From: Lachnospiraceae bacterium
GTDB taxonomy: Bacteria > Bacillota > Clostridia > Lachnospirales > Lachnospiraceae
Assembly (NCBI GenBank): GCA_021199655.1
Contig: JAJQHQ010000107.1
Span: forward strand, 1 to 39,692
Direction: 5' to 3'
Length of the DNA stretch: 39,692 bases
The stretch's first letter is position 1. Each line of letters opens with the position of its first letter. The notes beneath the pieces are model-generated. The model was not told the origin of the DNA. It was given only the letters and a program-made list of their open reading frames with translations, and ran no database searches. Made by a program: the position numbers and the translations under genes. Shown one piece after another: positions 1 through 8,221 of this stretch.

Positions 1-11
1 CCGCTCCGGTC

Positions 12-44
12 GGTGCTAAACGAGCGCCACTGGCGCTCAGCACC
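12..44. repeat. Two-part palindromic hairpin repeat, copy 1
   Basis: The outer stem is GGTGCT (12-17) with AGCACC (39-44). An unpaired AAAC follows, then an inner stem GAGCGCC (22-28) with GGCGCTC (32-38) around an ACT loop. Copies 2 (80-114) and 3 (39078-39110) have the same loops (AAAC, ACT) but different stem bases that still pair. All three are preceded by a CGGTCG-like flank. This is seen directly; the function is unknown. Confidence 0.8.
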
Positions 45-79
45 TGAGGCTTGATTGGCGTCTTCGTTCCACTTCGGTC

Positions 80-114
80 GGCGCTAAACGATCGTCCACT
101 GGACGATCAGCGCC
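80..114. repeat. Two-part palindromic hairpin repeat, copy 2
   Basis: The outer stem is GGCGCT (80-85) with AGCGCC (109-114). AAAC is unpaired. The inner stem is GATCGTCC (90-97) with GGACGATC (101-108) around an ACT loop. Stem sequences differ from copy 1 in both arms at once, so pairing is kept. It lies 35 bp downstream of copy 1. Confidence 0.8.
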
Positions 115-123
115 CGCCCATCC

Positions 124-180
124 CGAAATGAAAATACAGCCTTTAGCAGGTAAACCTGCACAGTCTGTCTTTTCATTTCG
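124..180. repeat. Nested inverted repeat upstream of the S66 gene
   Basis: An 11-bp inverted repeat, CGAAATGAAAA (124-134) and TTTTCATTTCG (170-180), encloses a smaller perfect hairpin, GCAGGT-AA-ACCTGC (146-159). No T-run follows on either strand that would make it a clear terminator. It could be a transcript end for a gene left of the window or another palindromic element. The rest of 1-348 holds the two hairpin repeats, a promoter and GAACAGTTAC-type motifs, and no convincing gene. Confidence 0.5.
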
Positions 181-210
181 ATGCTGTTCTGAACTGTTAC
201 AAAATAAAAA

Positions 211-239
211 TTGCATGCTGCGCGGCTGTATGCTATGAT
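211..239 (+). promoter_or_regulatory. Putative sigma-A promoter of the S66 gene
   Basis: TTGCAT (211-216) and TATGAT (234-239) are separated by exactly 17 bp and lie about 110 bp before the S66 start at 349. The motif GTAACTGTTC (249-258) lies at the expected transcription start or just after it. Confidence 0.5.
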
Positions 240-348
240 GCAGGTATCGTAACTGTTCCGTATCTTTTCAGCTGCGAACATTCAATTACAGGAAATGACA
301 AAATATTTTTGTCGTTTGCTATAAAAAGATGATCAGGGGGATTACAGG

Positions 349-1485
349 ATGAAGTATGGAAAGTTTTTGCCGGAAAAGGGGACGATCGGCTTCGTGGCGC
401 CTTCCTTCGGGGTAAATATTGAGCCTTATAAAAGCGCGTTTGCGAACGCGCAGCGGCGCTGGAAGCGCCAGGGTTACCGGTTGGATCCGGGACCGAACTG
501 CTATGCGGGGGAAGGAGTCGGCATCAGCAATACACCGGAAAAATGCGGGAAAGAGCTGACGGAATATTATCTGTCTGAGAAAAATGACTGCCTGATCTCC
601 TGCGGAGGCGGCGAGTTGATGTGCGAGATCCTGGACTATGTGGACTGGGATGCGATCGCCGGGGCAGCACCGAAATGGTATATGGGCTTTTCAGATAATA
701 CGAATATGACGTATCTGCTGGCGACAATCTGTGATACGGCTTCCATCTATGGTCCTAATGCGGCTTCGTTTGGCATGAAACCTCAGCATAGATCACTGAA
801 GGATGCATTCGCGATTCTGACGGGGACAGCTCAGAAGGGAACCCCGGATCTGCAGGTGGGGCAGGATCTGCAGGCGGGTCTGGAAAAGACAGGCAAACCA
901 GGCAATGTTCCGGTTTTCCGGGTACAGGGTTATCCGAAGTGGGAGCGGGAAGGAAAGAAAGATGAGGAGAATCCGCTTGCCGGATATCATCTGACAGAGC
1001 GCAGGGTGCTGAAATTTTATGATGGACGGACACTCGTATCGGGTGCCGGGATTCCTGAGACGGTGTTTGAGGGACGGCTGCTGGGCGGCTGCATGGACTG
1101 TCTGGTGAATCTGCTCGGGACCTGTTATGACCGGACCGGCGATTTTCTGGAAAAATACAAAGAGGATGGGATCATCTGGTTTCTGGAAGCCTGCGATCTG
1201 AATGTGTTTGCGATTCGCCGCGCAATGTGGCAGATGGAACACGCGGGCTGGTTCCGGTATGTGAAAGGATTCCTGATCGGCCGGCCGCTTAGCGGACTGG
1301 AGCCGATAATGAATCTGGACCGCTATCAGGCGGTGCTTGATGTGGCCGGGCGAAAGGGCGTACCCGTCGTCATGGATGTCGATCTGGGGCATCTGCCGCC
1401 GATGATGCCGATGATCACAGGCAGCTATGCTGCCGTGCGCGTGAGCGGAAATGATATCTGTGTGGATATGGAACTGCGGCCGTAA
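349..1485 (+). CDS. S66 family peptidase (LD-carboxypeptidase/MccF-like)
   Basis: The 378-aa protein resembles family S66 serine peptidases, which include murein LD-carboxypeptidases (LdcA) and MccF-type immunity proteases. The expected Ser-Glu-His triad is visible: Ser115 in GFSDNT, Glu280 in WFLEACDLN and His348 in DLGHLPP. A glycine-rich SCGGGE segment (residues 84-89) precedes the nucleophile elbow, as in the family. No signal peptide is present, so it should act in the cytoplasm. The middle of the protein carries a short tandem duplication (DLQVGQ/DLQAGL, encoded near 847-882) within a variable loop. The ATG follows a GGGGG-rich Shine-Dalgarno (SD) sequence. Whether it recycles peptidoglycan tetrapeptides or hydrolyses another amide cannot be told from sequence. 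It is transcribed towards the cys genes and separated from them by a hairpin terminator. Confidence 0.85.
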   Translation: MKYGKFLPEKGTIGFVAPSFGVNIEPYKSAFANAQRRWKRQGYRLDPGPNCYAGEGVGISNTPEKCGKELTEYYLSEKNDCLISCGGGELMCEILDYVDWDAIAGAAPKWYMGFSDNTNMTYLLATICDTASIYGPNAASFGMKPQHRSLKDAFAILTGTAQKGTPDLQVGQDLQAGLEKTGKPGNVPVFRVQGYPKWEREGKKDEENPLAGYHLTERRVLKFYDGRTLVSGAGIPETVFEGRLLGGCMDCLVNLLGTCYDRTGDFLEKYKEDGIIWFLEACDLNVFAIRRAMWQMEHAGWFRYVKGFLIGRPLSGLEPIMNLDRYQAVLDVAGRKGVPVVMDVDLGHLPPMMPMITGSYAAVRVSGNDICVDMELRP

Positions 1486-1489
1486 AAAC

Positions 1490-1524
1490 AAAGAAGCACC
1501 TGTAGCTGTTACAAGGGCTTCTTT
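1490..1524. terminator. Probable bidirectional terminator between the S66 gene and cysN-cysC
   Basis: AAAGAAGC (1490-1497) pairs with GCTTCTTT (1517-1524), with further pairing inside. On the minus strand the stem is followed by TTTGTTTTTA, a good U-tract for ending the cys transcript. On the plus strand the tract (CAATTT) is weaker. Confidence 0.6.
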
Positions 1525-1600
1525 CAATTTATGCGATTCAGAGCAGTTACGATATTTTATATCGGAGAAAAGAATCTGCTGCGTAAGGCCGGGCATCTGA

Positions 1601-3424
1601 TTACAGCCGCGGCTTTAAATATTCCATCAGAAGATCCACGCATTCCTCCACGGTATGGTTTGTTGTGTCAATACGGACATCCGGGTGCTCCGGCTTCTCG
1701 TAGGGGCTGGTGATGCCGGTAAAGTTTTCAATCTTTCCCTCACGGGCAGCCGCATACAGACCCTTCACATCGCGCCGCTCACATTCTTCAATCGGGGTAT
1801 CGATATAGACCTCGATAAAGCTGTCCCCGATGATCTCCTTCGCCTTTCTCCGGTCATGGACAAAGGGGGAGATGAAAGAGGTCAGGACGATCAGTCCGGC
1901 ATCGTTCATCAGTCTGGAAACCTCGGCGATCCGACGGATATTTTCAATGCGGTCCGCTTCCGTGAAACCAAGGTTCTTATTCAGACCAAGACGTACGTTG
2001 TCCCCGTCCAGCAGCATGGTGTGCTTGCCCAGAGAGACCAGACGTTTCTCAAGAGCGTTGGCCAGAGTGGACTTACCTGAGCCGGAAAGACCGGTGAACC
2101 AGATGGTGCAGGCTTTCTGGTCGAGCTGATGCTCACGGAATTCTCTGGTGATATCCATGGTATGCCAGGTAAGATCGCGGCTGCGGCTGATGGACTGAGT
2201 GATGACACCGCAGGCCGAGGTCGCATGGCTGATGCGGTCGATCAGGATCAGGGAACCGAGCGCTTTGTTGTTTTCAAAAAGATCAAACACAAGGTTGGAC
2301 GATACGGAGATGTCGCACTGCGTGATCTCGTTTTTGTAGATTTCCTTTGCGGGAACCTCGCGGCCGGTGTTGACATCAATCTTATGGCGGATGCGAAGAA
2401 CCGTCGCCGGTATTTTCTGGGTTCCGGATTTGAGCAGATAATTCTTCCCTTCCACGAGCTTGGTGTCATCCATCCACAGCAGGGTGGCGGAGAACATGGT
2501 ATTTACATGCAGATCCGGGTCTTTTGTGAGGACGCAGCCGCGGGAAACATCAATCTCCGTGTCAAGCTGGATCGTGACCGGATGTCCGATTCCGGACGTT
2601 TCGACGTATCGGTCGCCTTCCAAAATGGCCTTTACTGCGGACGTTTCGCGGCTGGGAAGCACAGTAACGGCATCTCCTACCGAGATGCTGCCGCTCTCAA
2701 TTTCTCCCTGAAATCCGCGGAAACTGCGGTTCGGCCGGCAGACGCGCTGCACCGGCATGGAGAATTCTGCGTCGGTCGGCTTTTCACTGACATCGACGGT
2801 CTCCAGATAGTGCAGAAGGGTCGGCCCTTTGTACCAGGGCATTTTCCGGGATTTTTTCGTAATGTTATCGCCGTTGGTGGCGGAGACCGGAATGATCTGT
2901 ACGCTGTGGTAGTCAAATTCGGCCAGAAGGATCCGGATTTCTTTCTTGATTTTCTTAAAGCGCTCCTGACTGTAATTGATCAGATCCATTTTGTTGATGG
3001 CGAATACGACATGACGGATGCCCATCAGAGAACAGATCCGGGTGTGGCGCCGGGTCTGCGTCAGGACGCCCTGGCTGGCGTCCACCAGGATTACGGCAAG
3101 ATCGGCAAAAGATGCGCCTACCGCCATATTTCGGGTATACTCTTCGTGCCCCGGCGTGTCCGCGACGATGAAGGAGCGATGTTCAGTGGTAAAATAGCGG
3201 TACGCGACGTCAATGGTGATGCCCTGCTCGCGTTCCGCCATCAGCCCGTCCAGAAGGAGACTGTAGTCGATATTGCCGTCATTGGAACCTACTTTTGATT
3301 CCAGCTCGAGCGCGTCTTTCTGATCGGCAAACAGAAGCTTGGCGTCATAAAGCATATGCCCGATCAGGGTGGATTTTCCGTCGTCCACGCTTCCGCATGT
3401 GATAAATTTTAACAAGGAATCCAT
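1601..3424 (-). CDS. cysN/cysC: Bifunctional sulfate adenylyltransferase large subunit / APS kinase (CysN-CysC fusion)
   Basis: This 607-aa protein joins an EF-Tu-like GTPase and an APS kinase, as in NodQ/CysNC. The GTPase part shows GSVDDGKST (11-19), DTPGHEEY (89-96) and NKMD (144-147), followed by beta-barrel domains. The kinase part has a second P-loop GLSGSGKST (445-453) and the GDNVR and RDVKGLY motifs typical of CysC. With CysD it drives ATP + sulfate to APS using GTP hydrolysis; the kinase domain then makes PAPS. The start codon overlaps the cysD stop (TAATG), which indicates translational coupling. No APS/PAPS reductase or sulfite reductase is in the window, so the PAPS could feed reduction encoded elsewhere or sulfotransfer. 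Confidence 0.95.
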   Translation of the reverse strand: MDSLLKFITCGSVDDGKSTLIGHMLYDAKLLFADQKDALELESKVGSNDGNIDYSLLLDGLMAEREQGITIDVAYRYFTTEHRSFIVADTPGHEEYTRNMAVGASFADLAVILVDASQGVLTQTRRHTRICSLMGIRHVVFAINKMDLINYSQERFKKIKKEIRILLAEFDYHSVQIIPVSATNGDNITKKSRKMPWYKGPTLLHYLETVDVSEKPTDAEFSMPVQRVCRPNRSFRGFQGEIESGSISVGDAVTVLPSRETSAVKAILEGDRYVETSGIGHPVTIQLDTEIDVSRGCVLTKDPDLHVNTMFSATLLWMDDTKLVEGKNYLLKSGTQKIPATVLRIRHKIDVNTGREVPAKEIYKNEITQCDISVSSNLVFDLFENNKALGSLILIDRISHATSACGVITQSISRSRDLTWHTMDITREFREHQLDQKACTIWFTGLSGSGKSTLANALEKRLVSLGKHTMLLDGDNVRLGLNKNLGFTEADRIENIRRIAEVSRLMNDAGLIVLTSFISPFVHDRRKAKEIIGDSFIEVYIDTPIEECERRDVKGLYAAAREGKIENFTGITSPYEKPEHPDVRIDTTNHTVEECVDLLMEYLKPRL

Positions 3425-4317
3425 TAAAAATATCCCTCCCGTTTCCGTTTTTCCATGCTGGCCGCGCCGCCGTCTTTGTCGATCACCCGGCTTGTCCGCT
3501 CAGAGGACACGGCACTTAAGGTCTCTTCAATGATCCCGTCGATCGTATCGGCTTCAGACTCCACACCGCCGGAGAGCGGATAACAGCCCAGAGTGCGGAA
3601 GCGAACCTTCTTCATCATGGGCTTTTCACCGGGACGCAGCCGCATGCGGTCGTCATCGACCATGATCAGATTTCCGTCGCGTTCAACGACCGGGCGTACC
3701 GCAGCATAGTAGAGCGGCACGATCTCGATATTTTCACGCTTGATATACTGCCAGATGTCCTTTTCTGTCCAGTTCGAGATCGGGAAGACTCGAATGCTCT
3801 CGCCTTTGTTGATCTCTGTATTGAACAGCTTCCACATCTCCGGCCGCTGATTTTTCGGGTCCCAGACATGATCCGCGTTGCGGAAGGAAAAAATACGCTC
3901 TTTCGCGCGGCTCTTTTCCTCGTCGCGCCGCCCGCCGCCAAAGGCAGCGGTAAAGCCATACTTGTTGAGCGCCTGTTTGAGCGCCTGCGTCTTCATGATG
4001 TCCGTGTAGGCGGCGCCATGGTCGAACGGATTGATCCCCTGCGCCACGCCCTCCTGATTGATGTATTCCAGCATTTCAATGCCGTATTTTTCTGCCACCC
4101 TGTCGCGGAATTCGATCATTTCCCGAAACTTCCAGGTAGTATTTACATGCAGAAACGGAAAAGGCGGTTTTTCCGGATAAAAGGCTTTGAGTGCGAGATG
4201 CAGCATCACGGAGGAGTCTTTGCCGATAGAATATAACATGACCGGCTTTTCACACTCCGCAACGACCTCGCGCATGATGTAGATAGATTCCGCCTCAAGC
4301 TTGTCTAGATGATTCAT
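3424..4317 (-). CDS. cysD: Sulfate adenylyltransferase subunit 2 (CysD)
   Basis: This 297-aa protein of the PP-loop ATP pyrophosphatase family carries SIGKDS (30-35), the nucleotide-binding signature of CysD. It also has the [17 protein letters not shown] segment, the [10 protein letters not shown] motif and the C-terminal [11 protein letters not shown] stretch characteristic of CysD. It is the catalytic subunit that forms adenosine 5'-phosphosulfate from sulfate and ATP with CysN. It is first in a two-gene minus-strand operon; the stop overlaps the cysN start by 1 nt. The ATG at 4317 follows CGGAGA about 10 nt upstream. A good promoter lies about 90 bp upstream. Confidence 0.95.
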   Translation of the reverse strand: MNHLDKLEAESIYIMREVVAECEKPVMLYSIGKDSSVMLHLALKAFYPEKPPFPFLHVNTTWKFREMIEFRDRVAEKYGIEMLEYINQEGVAQGINPFDHGAAYTDIMKTQALKQALNKYGFTAAFGGGRRDEEKSRAKERIFSFRNADHVWDPKNQRPEMWKLFNTEINKGESIRVFPISNWTEKDIWQYIKRENIEIVPLYYAAVRPVVERDGNLIMVDDDRMRLRPGEKPMMKKVRFRTLGCYPLSGGVESEADTIDGIIEETLSAVSSERTSRVIDKDGGAASMEKRKREGYF

Positions 4318-4405
4318 AATTCATGGTCTCCGAGTAAATTATTTCTTTTGATTTGATGCTGTTTAAAACTGGTTTAATATGTTACATGTACTTCACATTT
4401 TTGTA

Positions 4406-4434
4406 ATCATATCACTTTTTTGACTGTCTGCCAA
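4406..4434 (-). promoter_or_regulatory. Putative promoter of cysD-cysNC
   Basis: Read on the minus strand, TTGGCA (4434-4429) and TATGAT (4411-4406) are separated by 17 bp. The leader to the cysD ATG at 4317 would be about 80 nt. No obvious S-box or other riboswitch was recognised in this leader. Confidence 0.5.
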
Positions 4435-4485
4435 GGTGTTTCATGAGAGAATTATTGAAGATTTTGCGATTATTCAGGACAGTAA

Positions 4486-4599
4486 CTCGCACTTGCTGCG
4501 AGGTACGTATGAAAACATATATTTGACAGGAAAAAGGCCCATCGCGCAGCGATTTTAAATGGACTTTTTCCTGTAACTGTGAAGGTACTGAACAGTTAC
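4486..4599. repeat. Block of three consecutive stem-loops in the cysD/GH3 intergenic region
   Basis: Three hairpins follow one another: CTCGCA/TGCGAG (4486-4502), ACAGGAAAAAG/CTTTTTCCTGT (4526-4574, with an inner TCGC/GCGA hairpin), and GTAACTGT/ACAGTTAC (4573-4599). The last includes the recurring motif GAACAGTTAC. A partial relative of the segment ACGTATGAAAA-N2-TATATT occurs near 24870-24890. The 360-bp gap 4318-4677 otherwise holds the cysD promoter and the GH3 terminator, and no credible gene. It could be a mobile palindromic element or a structured RNA. Confidence 0.5.
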
Positions 4600-4639
4600 A
4601 AGATTTTGTGTGATTCATTTGGTATAGTGTATTAAAAAA

Positions 4640-4661
4640 GGCAGCGCACGAGAGCACTGCC
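4640..4661 (-). terminator. Rho-independent terminator of the GH3 gene
   Basis: On the minus strand GGCAGTGC-TCTCGT-GCGCTGCC forms an 8-bp stem directly followed by TTTTTT. It lies 17 nt after the GH3 stop codon. The arrangement is textbook for an intrinsic terminator. Confidence 0.85.
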
Positions 4662-4677
4662 TTCATGGATTATTTGT

Positions 4678-6954
4678 TTACAGGCGGTTCAGTTCCTCAA
4701 CCAGCTTCTCCAGCTCCGCCGTAGAGCAGGTGCCGAAGGTCACCAGATTCCGCAGCGGCATGGAGATCATCATGGCGTCGTTCATCTCTTCGGAGATCGC
4801 TTCTTCTGACGCGGATGCTTCCTCCTTTGGAGTATCCTCCGGGGCGGCGAATACGGAGAGCATCTTTGCCTGCCATTCTTTGAGGAAAGGCGCTGTGCGC
4901 GGATCCCTTAAAAGCTCGCCCATGGTGGTGTTCTTCGTTACGTTAAGCGGCAGCAGCGTGCTGTTTTTCAGAGTGAGTGTCTCCGTCAGGCGAAGATCGC
5001 GGGAGGAAGCCCCGATGAGGATCTCATACTCGCCGGAAGCCGCGTACCAGTCGTGAAGCTCTGTGCTGTACCAGGCCAGAGAACGGTAGTCGATGGTCAT
5101 CGTGACCGTCTTTGTCTCTCCTGGTTCAAGGGCAACTTTCTCATATCCCTTTAACTCGCGAAGTGGACGGCGTGCCGCGTTCGTCTTGTCGGAAACATAG
5201 AGCTGAACGACTTCTTTTCCGAAACGGTCGCCGGTATTTGTGACGTCCACGGAAACCTTGACGGTATCCTTTTCTGTCATTTTCTGCCTGTCAAGACGCA
5301 GATTGCTGTATGCAAACGTCGTGTAGGAAAGCCCGTATCCGAACGGATAAGCGACGTCCATGTGTTTTGCGTCGTAATAGCGATAGCCGACGTAGATGCC
5401 CTCTGTGTAATCAACGTCGACCGGGTCGCCGAACGCGAGGTAGGACGGGTTGTCCTCCAGCCGGTACGGGAAGGTCTCCGCCAGCTTGCCGGAGGGATTA
5501 ACCTTTCCGAAGAGAATGTCGGCAACTGCGCCGCCGACCGCCTGGCCGCCCAGATAGGCTTCCAGGATTCCCTTTACATCATCAGCCCAGGGCAGCTCGA
5601 CCGGAGAGCCGTTGTGGAGCACGACGATCACGTTTTTCTGTACCTTTAAGATTTCCTCCATCAGCCGGTTCTGACAGTCGGGGAGACGCATATGGCTGCG
5701 GTCATAGCCCTCGGACTCAAAGCTGTCCGGGAGACCAAGAAACAGAACGGCCTTGTCCGCGGCTTTTGCGGCTTCGATGGCTTCCGCGGCCAGTGCTTCT
5801 TCGTAGACATCGGTGTCCGCGGCAAAGCCCTTCGCGTAGGTGATCATCGGGTTGCCCTTTACTTCATCAAGGATGTTGTCGATGCGGAAGCAGTTGATAT
5901 GGGAGCTTCCGCCTCCCTGGAAGCGCGGTTTTTCAGCAAAGCCGCCGATGAACGCGATCTTTTCTGATTCCTTTAAGGGAAGGATATTGTCTTCATTTTT
6001 CAAAAGCACCATAGATTCCGCCGCAATGTGGCGCGCGAGCCCATGATCCTGCTCCATGGTGAATTCCTGCTCCTCACGGTTATCCGCATAGGTAAACAGG
6101 ATCTTCAGAATCCGTTCCACTGCCTGATCAAGAATGGCTTCATCCAGTGTGCCGTCCTGAACGGCTTTCACGATTTCTTTATCTGACATGCCGTCGGAAG
6201 CAGGCATCTCCAGGTCCAGACCGGCTTTGAGACCCGGTACCCGGTCGTTAACAGCGCCCCAGTCGGACATCACATAGCCCTCAAAGCCCCATTCTTTGCG
6301 CAGTACATCGGTAAGCAGCCACGGGTGCTCGGAAGCGTAGGTGCCGTTTAAGCGGTTGTACGAGCACATCACCGTGTAGGGCTGCGCCTTTTTCACGGCT
6401 GTCTCGAAAGCCGGGAAATAAATCTCGCGCAGGGTGCGCTCATCGACATTGGAGGAAGCGCTCATGCGGTTGAATTCCTGACTGTTCGCAGCGAAATGCT
6501 TAATCGAGGTCCCGACATGATGCTCCTGCACGCCGTTGATAAACGCGGCCGCGGTCTCACCGGCCAGATACGGATCCTCTGAATAATATTCAAAATTGCG
6601 TCCGCAGAGCGGGGAACGCTTGATGTTGACTGCCGGCCCCAGCACAACAGAGAGATCGTTGGCCTGCGCTTCCTTGCCGATCGCGTCGCCGAAGGTGTGC
6701 AGAAGCTCGCGGTCAAACGAGCAGGCGCTCAGCACCCCTGCCGGAAAGCAGACAGCCTTGATGCTTTCATTGATGCCGAGGTGATCCGCGTTCTCATCCT
6801 GCTTGCGCAGGCCGTGAGGGCCGTCGCTCACCATCACGCTGGGAACGCCGAGGCGATCAACGCTTTTCAGATGCCAGAAGTCCGCGCCGGAGCACATGCC
6901 GGCTTTCTCCTCAAGGGTCATCTGGCTGACAATGGATTTCACGTCACGATTCAT
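4678..6954 (-). CDS. Glycoside hydrolase family 3 beta-glycosidase
   Basis: This 758-aa protein has the standard GH3 order: N-terminal TIM barrel, C-terminal alpha/beta sandwich, a fibronectin-III-like domain (near 580-650) and a short extra C-terminal segment. The nucleophile Asp231 lies in VMSDWG. KHFAANSQE and NFEYYSEDP, which shape the active site, are present. VTNTGDRFGKEVVQLYVSD marks the Fn3-like domain. There is no signal peptide, so it probably acts on imported beta-glucosides or beta-xylosides. The last ~80 residues are acidic and end in a helical segment resembling the tails of Lachnospiraceae GH3 proteins. The ATG follows GGGAGG at 9-nt spacing. It is transcribed away from the esterase operon and has its own terminator. 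Confidence 0.9.
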   Translation of the reverse strand: MNRDVKSIVSQMTLEEKAGMCSGADFWHLKSVDRLGVPSVMVSDGPHGLRKQDENADHLGINESIKAVCFPAGVLSACSFDRELLHTFGDAIGKEAQANDLSVVLGPAVNIKRSPLCGRNFEYYSEDPYLAGETAAAFINGVQEHHVGTSIKHFAANSQEFNRMSASSNVDERTLREIYFPAFETAVKKAQPYTVMCSYNRLNGTYASEHPWLLTDVLRKEWGFEGYVMSDWGAVNDRVPGLKAGLDLEMPASDGMSDKEIVKAVQDGTLDEAILDQAVERILKILFTYADNREEQEFTMEQDHGLARHIAAESMVLLKNEDNILPLKESEKIAFIGGFAEKPRFQGGGSSHINCFRIDNILDEVKGNPMITYAKGFAADTDVYEEALAAEAIEAAKAADKAVLFLGLPDSFESEGYDRSHMRLPDCQNRLMEEILKVQKNVIVVLHNGSPVELPWADDVKGILEAYLGGQAVGGAVADILFGKVNPSGKLAETFPYRLEDNPSYLAFGDPVDVDYTEGIYVGYRYYDAKHMDVAYPFGYGLSYTTFAYSNLRLDRQKMTEKDTVKVSVDVTNTGDRFGKEVVQLYVSDKTNAARRPLRELKGYEKVALEPGETKTVTMTIDYRSLAWYSTELHDWYAASGEYEILIGASSRDLRLTETLTLKNSTLLPLNVTKNTTMGELLRDPRTAPFLKEWQAKMLSVFAAPEDTPKEEASASEEAISEEMNDAMMISMPLRNLVTFGTCSTAELEKLVEELNRL

Positions 6955-7237
6955 ACGAGTAGTCCTCCCATTATTAAAGAATGAAATCCTGCCGGGAAGT
7001 CGGGTTCGAAATGCAGATCCGGCTTCCTGACAGACATCGCTTTCGCTGAAGATAAAGTATCATATTTTCTGGTGAGATGGTAGTAAAAATTTATAAATCA
7101 TGCTAAAATGTAAAAAAATGAGGGCTGGATGAGACATAAAAGGAATGTAACGGTTTCATGTGATGAACGGCCTGTCATTGAGAGCGTATGGAAATGCGGT
7201 CACAGCGTGGGTGAAAGGGGAAAGGAGCGGGAATTTT

Positions 7238-8200
7238 ATGTCACAGACAAGTGATACGGTAAGAAGAGAGTTTAAAAAGGGCGATGATATCCGGGACGCA
7301 GGACTGACCACACCGGAGGATGTGCAGCGCTTTGACGACATCTGCTATGGAGATGATGCCGGCTGGCAGGTGCTGGATGTCTATCGGCCGAAAGAAAAAG
7401 CAGGAGAAATTCTGCCGGTGATCATCAGCGTTCACGGCGGCGGCTGGGTATATGGAGACAAAGAGAGATATCAGTATTACTGCATGAGTCTGGCCCAGAG
7501 AGGATTTGCGGTGGTGAATTTTACGTACCGCCTCGCGCCGGAGTTCAAGTTCCCGGCAAGCCTGGAAGACACCAATCTGGTGGTGAGCTGGGTGCTTTCT
7601 CATGCGGAAGAATATGGGATGGATACGGAGCATGTATTTATGGTAGGAGACTCTGCGGGAGCACATGGGACCGGCCTTTACGCCGCCATTTGCACGAACC
7701 CGGAGTATGCGGCACAGTTTCCGTTTACGGTGCCGGAAGGATTCCGTCCCACAGCGATCGCTTTGAACTGCGGTACATACTCGATAGCTGACAGGTCGGC
7801 TTCTGATGGAAATGCCCCCTCACATACGTTCGGCGGCAGGACGAAGCCGCCGAAGAAATCGCTTCGCGATGAGTCGGCTTCTGATGGCCTGACCATGGCT
7901 TTGATGGAGGATCTGTTTGAGGACGGAGCCACAGTGGAAAATATGGAGAAGATCTGTGTCCTGAATTACATCACGGAGAATTATGTGCCGACTTATTTCA
8001 TGACCTGCACCGGAGATTTCCTTAAGCCGCAGGCGCCGCTTCTTTTCAATAAGCTTATGGAATGCAATGTACCCTGCGAGTTTCAGTTTTACGGGGACAA
8101 GGACCATGAACTGGGGCATGTCTTCCATTGCAATATGAAGCTGGAGATCGCCGCGAAATGCAATGAAGCGCAGTGTGAGTTTTTCCGGAAGTTTCTTTGA
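7238..8200 (+). CDS. Alpha/beta hydrolase (HSL-type esterase) carrying an in-frame palindromic insertion
   Basis: The protein is a hormone-sensitive-lipase family hydrolase. HGGGW forms the oxyanion hole, GDSAGAH holds the nucleophile Ser, and TCTGDFLKP and DKDHELGH supply the likely Asp and His. It probably removes acyl groups from small esters or acetylated sugars. The start at 7238 is preferred because AAAGGAG lies about 10 nt upstream; an in-frame ATG at 7160 lacks this. The body contains a segment bounded by a 15-bp direct repeat (7795-7809 and 7873-7887) whose hairpins add about 26 residues rich in Ser, Lys, Pro and Asp. The next gene starts 21 nt after the stop, so esterase and permuted GH3 are probably one operon. 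Confidence 0.85.
   Translation: MSQTSDTVRREFKKGDDIRDAGLTTPEDVQRFDDICYGDDAGWQVLDVYRPKEKAGEILPVIISVHGGGWVYGDKERYQYYCMSLAQRGFAVVNFTYRLAPEFKFPASLEDTNLVVSWVLSHAEEYGMDTEHVFMVGDSAGAHGTGLYAAICTNPEYAAQFPFTVPEGFRPTAIALNCGTYSIADRSASDGNAPSHTFGGRTKPPKKSLRDESASDGLTMALMEDLFEDGATVENMEKICVLNYITENYVPTYFMTCTGDFLKPQAPLLFNKLMECNVPCEFQFYGDKDHELGHVFHCNMKLEIAAKCNEAQCEFFRKFL
7795..7887. repeat. Palindromic element inserted in frame in the esterase gene
   Basis: GTCGGCTTCTGATGG occurs at 7795-7809 and 7873-7887, exactly 78 bp (26 codons) apart. Between them lie a perfect 9-bp stem, TTCGGCGGC (7829-7837) with GCCGCCGAA (7846-7854), and a smaller hairpin, ATCGC-TTC-GCGAT (7858-7870). The repeat pair and the period divisible by three indicate an insertion or duplication that keeps the reading frame. 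Confidence 0.7.
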
Positions 8201-8221
8201 AACACAGAAATGGAGATCTAT

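Noticed and set aside
847-882. 18-bp tandem duplication in the S66 gene
   Set aside because: Two units only, within a variable loop; ordinary slippage and no sign of a functional repeat.
2129-3298. Long plus-strand ORF opposite cysN-cysC
   Set aside because: It is antisense to a clear CysN-CysC gene with intact motifs and has no SD or family features.
4412-4666. 84-codon minus-strand ORF between cysD and GH3
   Set aside because: It runs through a terminator and three hairpins and overlaps the cysD promoter; no SD.
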